DNA of 7,860 nucleotides from contig NZ_CAJLNI010000088.1 of the NCBI RefSeq assembly GCF_905207935.1, positions 1-7,860 of the forward strand. The letters are read 5' to 3'. The DNA is from an uncultured Haemophilus sp. (lineage in GTDB: Bacteria > Pseudomonadota > Gammaproteobacteria > Enterobacterales > Pasteurellaceae). How positions within the stretch are numbered: the stretch's first letter is position 1; the number at the start of each line of letters is the position of its first letter. Shown here piece by piece: positions 5,846 through 7,860 of the stretch. The position numbers and the translations under genes are program-made. Below the pieces are notes generated by a model. That model saw only the letters and a list, made by a program, of their open reading frames with translations. It had not been told where the DNA came from and did no database searches.

Positions 5846-6712
5846 ATGTTCTCATTTCTGCGTTTACCCTTTTTATTTTGTCTGCTGATGTTTACACAAA
5901 GCACGCAAGCAGAACCTGACTTTAAGATTCCACCTATTCAAGAAAGCATGAAAAAAATGTATCAAATTCAACAAAAAGATTTTACTTTTGAAGACAAACA
6001 TTACCGCTTGTTTATTGCGGTACCGCCAAAAACATCGCAAAAACTGACCGCACTTTATACGTTAGATGGCAATGCTCAATTTCCAATGGCGGTAAATGCG
6101 GTTAACCCCAATAAACCGCTCCCTCTTATTGTCAGTATTGGTTATATATCTGATAAAGCTTACGTCATTGAAGAACGCACAAGAGACTACACCTTTCCTG
6201 CAGAAGGTGCCGAATTCGCCAAAGGAGGAAAAGCGGCCGATTTTTTACGTTTTATTCAACAAGACGTAAAGCCTTATATTGAACAGCATTTCGACATCAA
6301 TAAGGAAAAACAATATTTCTTTGGCCATTCTTTTGGTGGGTTATTTGGATTATATGTACTCTTCCATCAACCGGATTTATTTCAATATTACACCTTGGCA
6401 AGCCCTTCTCTTTGGTGGGGGAATGGTTCATTTTTACCTCAAACCGAACCTTGGATTCGCCAAAAACCATCACATATCCAGATTACATTAGGCTATTATG
6501 AAGAGCATCCTGAGCAGGATCCAAATATCACCGAAGAACAATTACAACGTATTAATCAACGGAAACAAATGCGAACAATCAATGCGCATCAGTTGGCGGA
6601 AATATTGGAAAAACAAGGTAATTCCGTGGAATTTATTTCCATTCCCAATAAAAATCATGGTGGCTCGATTCCGGATGCTATCAAACATTGCTTAGAACAA
6701 GTTCAACAATAA
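5846..6712 (+). CDS. Secreted alpha/beta-hydrolase, Fes/IroE-type siderophore esterase
   Basis: 288 residues. Residues 1-22 form a signal peptide (a Leu/Phe-rich core ending TQA|EPD), so the protein is probably periplasmic. The fold is of the putative esterase family that includes IroE and Fes. YTLDGN is at 71-76 and the RTRDYT motif at 111-116. The nucleophile elbow GHSFGG is at 160-165 with Ser162, SPSLWW at 186-191, and a catalytic-type His271 in NKNHGGS. Glu219 or Glu220 after the LGYY strand may be the acid. IroE hydrolyses trilactone siderophores in the periplasm; a similar role, releasing iron from enterobactin-type ferric complexes, is inferred here. The Fur box in its promoter supports this. 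No siderophore synthesis or transport gene lies beside it, so borrowed siderophores are the likely substrate. A different ester substrate is possible. The ATG at 5846 gives a clean signal peptide, though its ribosome site is weak. Confidence 0.8.
   Translation: MFSFLRLPFLFCLLMFTQSTQAEPDFKIPPIQESMKKMYQIQQKDFTFEDKHYRLFIAVPPKTSQKLTALYTLDGNAQFPMAVNAVNPNKPLPLIVSIGYISDKAYVIEERTRDYTFPAEGAEFAKGGKAADFLRFIQQDVKPYIEQHFDINKEKQYFFGHSFGGLFGLYVLFHQPDLFQYYTLASPSLWWGNGSFLPQTEPWIRQKPSHIQITLGYYEEHPEQDPNITEEQLQRINQRKQMRTINAHQLAEILEKQGNSVEFISIPNKNHGGSIPDAIKHCLEQVQQ
6047..6055 (-). repeat. DNA uptake signal core inside the esterase gene
   Basis: ACCGCACTT on the plus strand is the complement of AAGTGCGGT. It is read as part of the codons for Leu-Thr-Ala-Leu-Tyr (residues 67-71), so the uptake signal is accommodated within coding sequence. 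Confidence 0.88.
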
Positions 6713-6721
6713 AAGAGCATA

Positions 6722-6753
6722 AAAAATCCCCGTCATCATGAACGGGGATTTTT
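6722..6753. terminator. Bidirectional terminator between esterase and hslO
   Basis: A perfect 12-bp stem, AAAAATCCCCGT (6722-6733) with ACGGGGATTTTT (6742-6753), has an 8-nt loop. The core ACGGGGAT is GC-rich and flanked by an A-run on the left and a T-run on the right, so it works on both strands. It starts 9 bp after the esterase stop and ends 1 bp before the hslO stop codon, serving both convergent genes. Unlike the two terminators near pgaD it contains no uptake signal. Confidence 0.92.
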
Positions 6754-6754
6754 C

Positions 6755-7621
6755 TTATTGGGCTTGTTTGAGTTTATCAATCGCTTCTTTATTGAAGAAG
6801 TAATGTGTGCCACAACATTCACACTGCATATCAATACTGCCTTTATGCTCCTCTAAGATTTCATCAATTTCAGCTTCTGGAATCAGTAATAATGCTGCCC
6901 CTGAACGCTCAGGTGAGCAACCGCAGAAGAAAGAAACAGTTTGCGGTTCAAACACTTCCACTACTTCTTCGTGATATAAACGATAAAGCAATTCTTCTGC
7001 GGGTAATCCAAATAACTCCTCATCTTTTACGGTTGCAGCTAAAGTGGTTAAATGCTCAAAATCCTCTGGCGTACCTTGACCATCCGGCATAATCTGTAGC
7101 AACATTCCTGCAGCAACTGGTTTGCCGTCATATTCACCTGTACGAATAATAAGTTGGGTTTGTAATTGTTCTGAACGCACAAAATAGTCTTCTAAACATT
7201 CCGTAATGGTTGGTTTATCTAAACCGATAACGCCTTGATAACGCTCACCTTCGTTTGGTGCAATCGTAATTACTAATACGCCTTTGCCGATCATATCATG
7301 TAGACTCATGCCGTCTTGAATATCACCTTGTACACGAGCTAATGCACGAATTTGCTGCTGATCATTGCCATTAACTAAGGCTAATTTTAATGGACCGTCA
7401 CCTTGAATTTGAACCGTAATATTACCGTTAAATTTTAATGTTGCAGTCAATAAATTCGTTGCCACCATCATCTCACCTAATAAGTTTTTTACCGCTTTTG
7501 GATAATGATGAGTGTTCAAGGTATCGGTAAAAGTTTGGTTTAATCGTACCCATTCACCACGCACGGCACGGTTTTGGAAAAGGTAACGGTAAAGTTTGTC
7601 ATTGTCTTGAGTGTAATTCAT
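6755..7621 (-). CDS. hslO: Hsp33, redox-regulated chaperonin
   Basis: 288 residues (E. coli 292). Cytosolic holdase that is inactive when reduced with zinc bound, and opens under oxidative plus heat stress to hold unfolding proteins. The N-terminal domain has LYRYLFQNRAVRGEWVRL (10-27), LLTATLKFNG (57-66), VQIQGDGPLKLA (70-81) and the GERYQGVIGL block (125-134). The C-terminal redox switch has CGC (Cys233, Cys235) and CECC (Cys267, Cys270), the C-x-C...C-x-x-C zinc site with 31 residues between the pairs. Cys269 is an extra cysteine inside the second pair, where E. coli has Tyr. The start is supported by AGGAA (7628-7632) 6 nt upstream and by N-terminal length. I could not find a convincing promoter. 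The gene is monocistronic and convergent with the esterase. Confidence 0.97.
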   Translation of the reverse strand: MNYTQDNDKLYRYLFQNRAVRGEWVRLNQTFTDTLNTHHYPKAVKNLLGEMMVATNLLTATLKFNGNITVQIQGDGPLKLALVNGNDQQQIRALARVQGDIQDGMSLHDMIGKGVLVITIAPNEGERYQGVIGLDKPTITECLEDYFVRSEQLQTQLIIRTGEYDGKPVAAGMLLQIMPDGQGTPEDFEHLTTLAATVKDEELFGLPAEELLYRLYHEEVVEVFEPQTVSFFCGCSPERSGAALLLIPEAEIDEILEEHKGSIDMQCECCGTHYFFNKEAIDKLKQAQ

Positions 7622-7650
7622 TATTTGTTCCTATTTATTCTTTGAGTAAA

Positions 7651-7659
7651 AAGTGCGGT
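7651..7659 (+). repeat. DNA uptake signal upstream of hslO
   Basis: AAGTGCGGT is followed by the AT-rich tracts typical of the full uptake signal (CAATTTT, then ATAAATT about one helical turn later). It lies in the 5' untranslated or promoter region of hslO. Confidence 0.92.
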
Positions 7660-7707
7660 CAATTTTGAGAATAAATTGTAAACGTTCAAAAAAGATGTTG
7701 TTTTGTT

Positions 7708-7716
7708 ACCGCACTT
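7708..7716 (-). repeat. Second DNA uptake signal upstream of hslO, opposite orientation
   Basis: ACCGCACTT on the plus strand. On the minus strand it reads AAGTGCGGT followed by AACAAAA and a later T-run, matching the extended signal. With the copy at 7651 it forms an inverted pair separated by 48 nt, too far apart for a normal terminator loop. The rest of 7633-7820 shows no gene. Confidence 0.9.
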
Positions 7717-7770
7717 TGTGCCTGTGCAGTATTATGGGGGTGAAAATCAAAATTACAAGCCAAAAAGAAA

Positions 7771-7794
7771 AGCGGATAGCTTTCACTATCCGCT
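7771..7794 (-). terminator. Terminator of the porin-like gene
   Basis: A perfect 9-bp stem, AGCGGATAG (7771-7779) with CTATCCGCT (7786-7794), has a 6-nt loop. On the minus strand it lies 26 bp beyond the stop at 7821 and is followed by TTTCTTTTTGG, so it terminates the gene entering from the right edge. Confidence 0.85.
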
Positions 7795-7820
7795 CGTTTT
7801 ATAACGATTAAACTGATAAA

Positions 7821-7860
7821 TTACCAGTATGCACGTAAACCGATAACAGTTTTGAAATCA
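7821..7860 (-). CDS. Porin-like outer membrane protein, C-terminal 12 codons
   Basis: The minus strand reads DFKTVIGLRAYW followed by TAA at 7823-7821, running off the right edge. Alternating hydrophobic residues, the V-x-G-L-R pattern and a terminal aromatic residue are the signature of the last beta-strand of a general porin such as Haemophilus OmpP2. The final residue is Trp where Phe is usual. Twelve residues are too few to name the protein firmly. The terminator just downstream supports this being a true gene end. Confidence 0.6.
   Translation of the reverse strand, partial: DFKTVIGLRAYW

Noticed and set aside
6279..6695. Two open frames in another plus-strand frame within the esterase gene
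   Set aside because: They overlap the esterase, whose signal peptide, GHSFGG and His motifs make its frame certain.
6805..7092. Open frame of 95 codons on the plus strand inside hslO
   Set aside because: It is antisense to conserved Hsp33 sequence, including the zinc-site region, with no independent support.
7636..7664. TTGACC with AATAAA 17 nt downstream on the minus strand as the hslO promoter
   Set aside because: Transcription would start within or after the AGGAA ribosome site. The TTGACC arises from the complement of the uptake signal, so the match is probably fortuitous.
1..7860. CRISPR array, tRNA, rRNA, insertion sequence or prophage genes
   Set aside because: No regularly spaced direct repeats, cloverleaf folds, transposase motifs or phage gene signatures were seen on either strand.

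Overview
The window looks like a chromosomal segment of a Haemophilus/Aggregatibacter-type Pasteurellaceae. The base composition is AT-rich, and there are eight perfect copies of the 9-bp DNA uptake signal core (AAGTGCGGT or its complement). Four of these are folded into terminator hairpins. The gene content (pga operon, ATP-type pckA, Hsp33, a Gram-negative porin) fits. Species cannot be fixed from the sequence alone; H. parainfluenzae or a close relative is my best guess.

Layout. (1) Positions 1-3719, plus strand: the 3' end of pgaA followed by complete pgaB, pgaC and pgaD, tightly packed. This is the machinery that makes, partly deacetylates and exports the biofilm polysaccharide poly-beta-1,6-N-acetylglucosamine (PNAG). 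The operon ends at a hairpin built from two inverted uptake signals. (2) Positions 3784-3983: a shorter, decayed tandem copy of the pgaD 3' end together with its terminator. This explains why two nearly identical uptake-signal hairpins lie exactly 200 bp apart. The second hairpin now terminates the convergent pckA gene. (3) Positions 4014-5630, minus strand: pckA, with a promoter carrying a CRP-like palindrome centred exactly at -41.5. (4) Positions 5846-6712, plus strand: a secreted alpha/beta-hydrolase of the Fes/IroE esterase type. A Fur box overlaps its promoter, so it is probably an iron-starvation siderophore esterase. (5) Positions 6755-7621, minus strand: hslO (Hsp33), convergent with the esterase and sharing a bidirectional terminator. 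(6) Positions 7821-7860, minus strand: the last 12 codons of a porin-like outer membrane protein, with its terminator at 7771-7794.

The window is mostly well-known gene families and I see no wholly new system. The most interesting aspect is that the PNAG machinery differs from the E. coli model in three ways. PgaB has no lipobox. PgaD is cut to 91 residues and lacks the cytoplasmic tail. Positions recalled as important for cyclic-di-GMP control of PgaC and PgaD are substituted. In a family whose best-known members lack GGDEF enzymes, this suggests a synthase uncoupled from cyclic-di-GMP. The CRP-pckA and Fur-esterase sites are strong, testable regulatory predictions.
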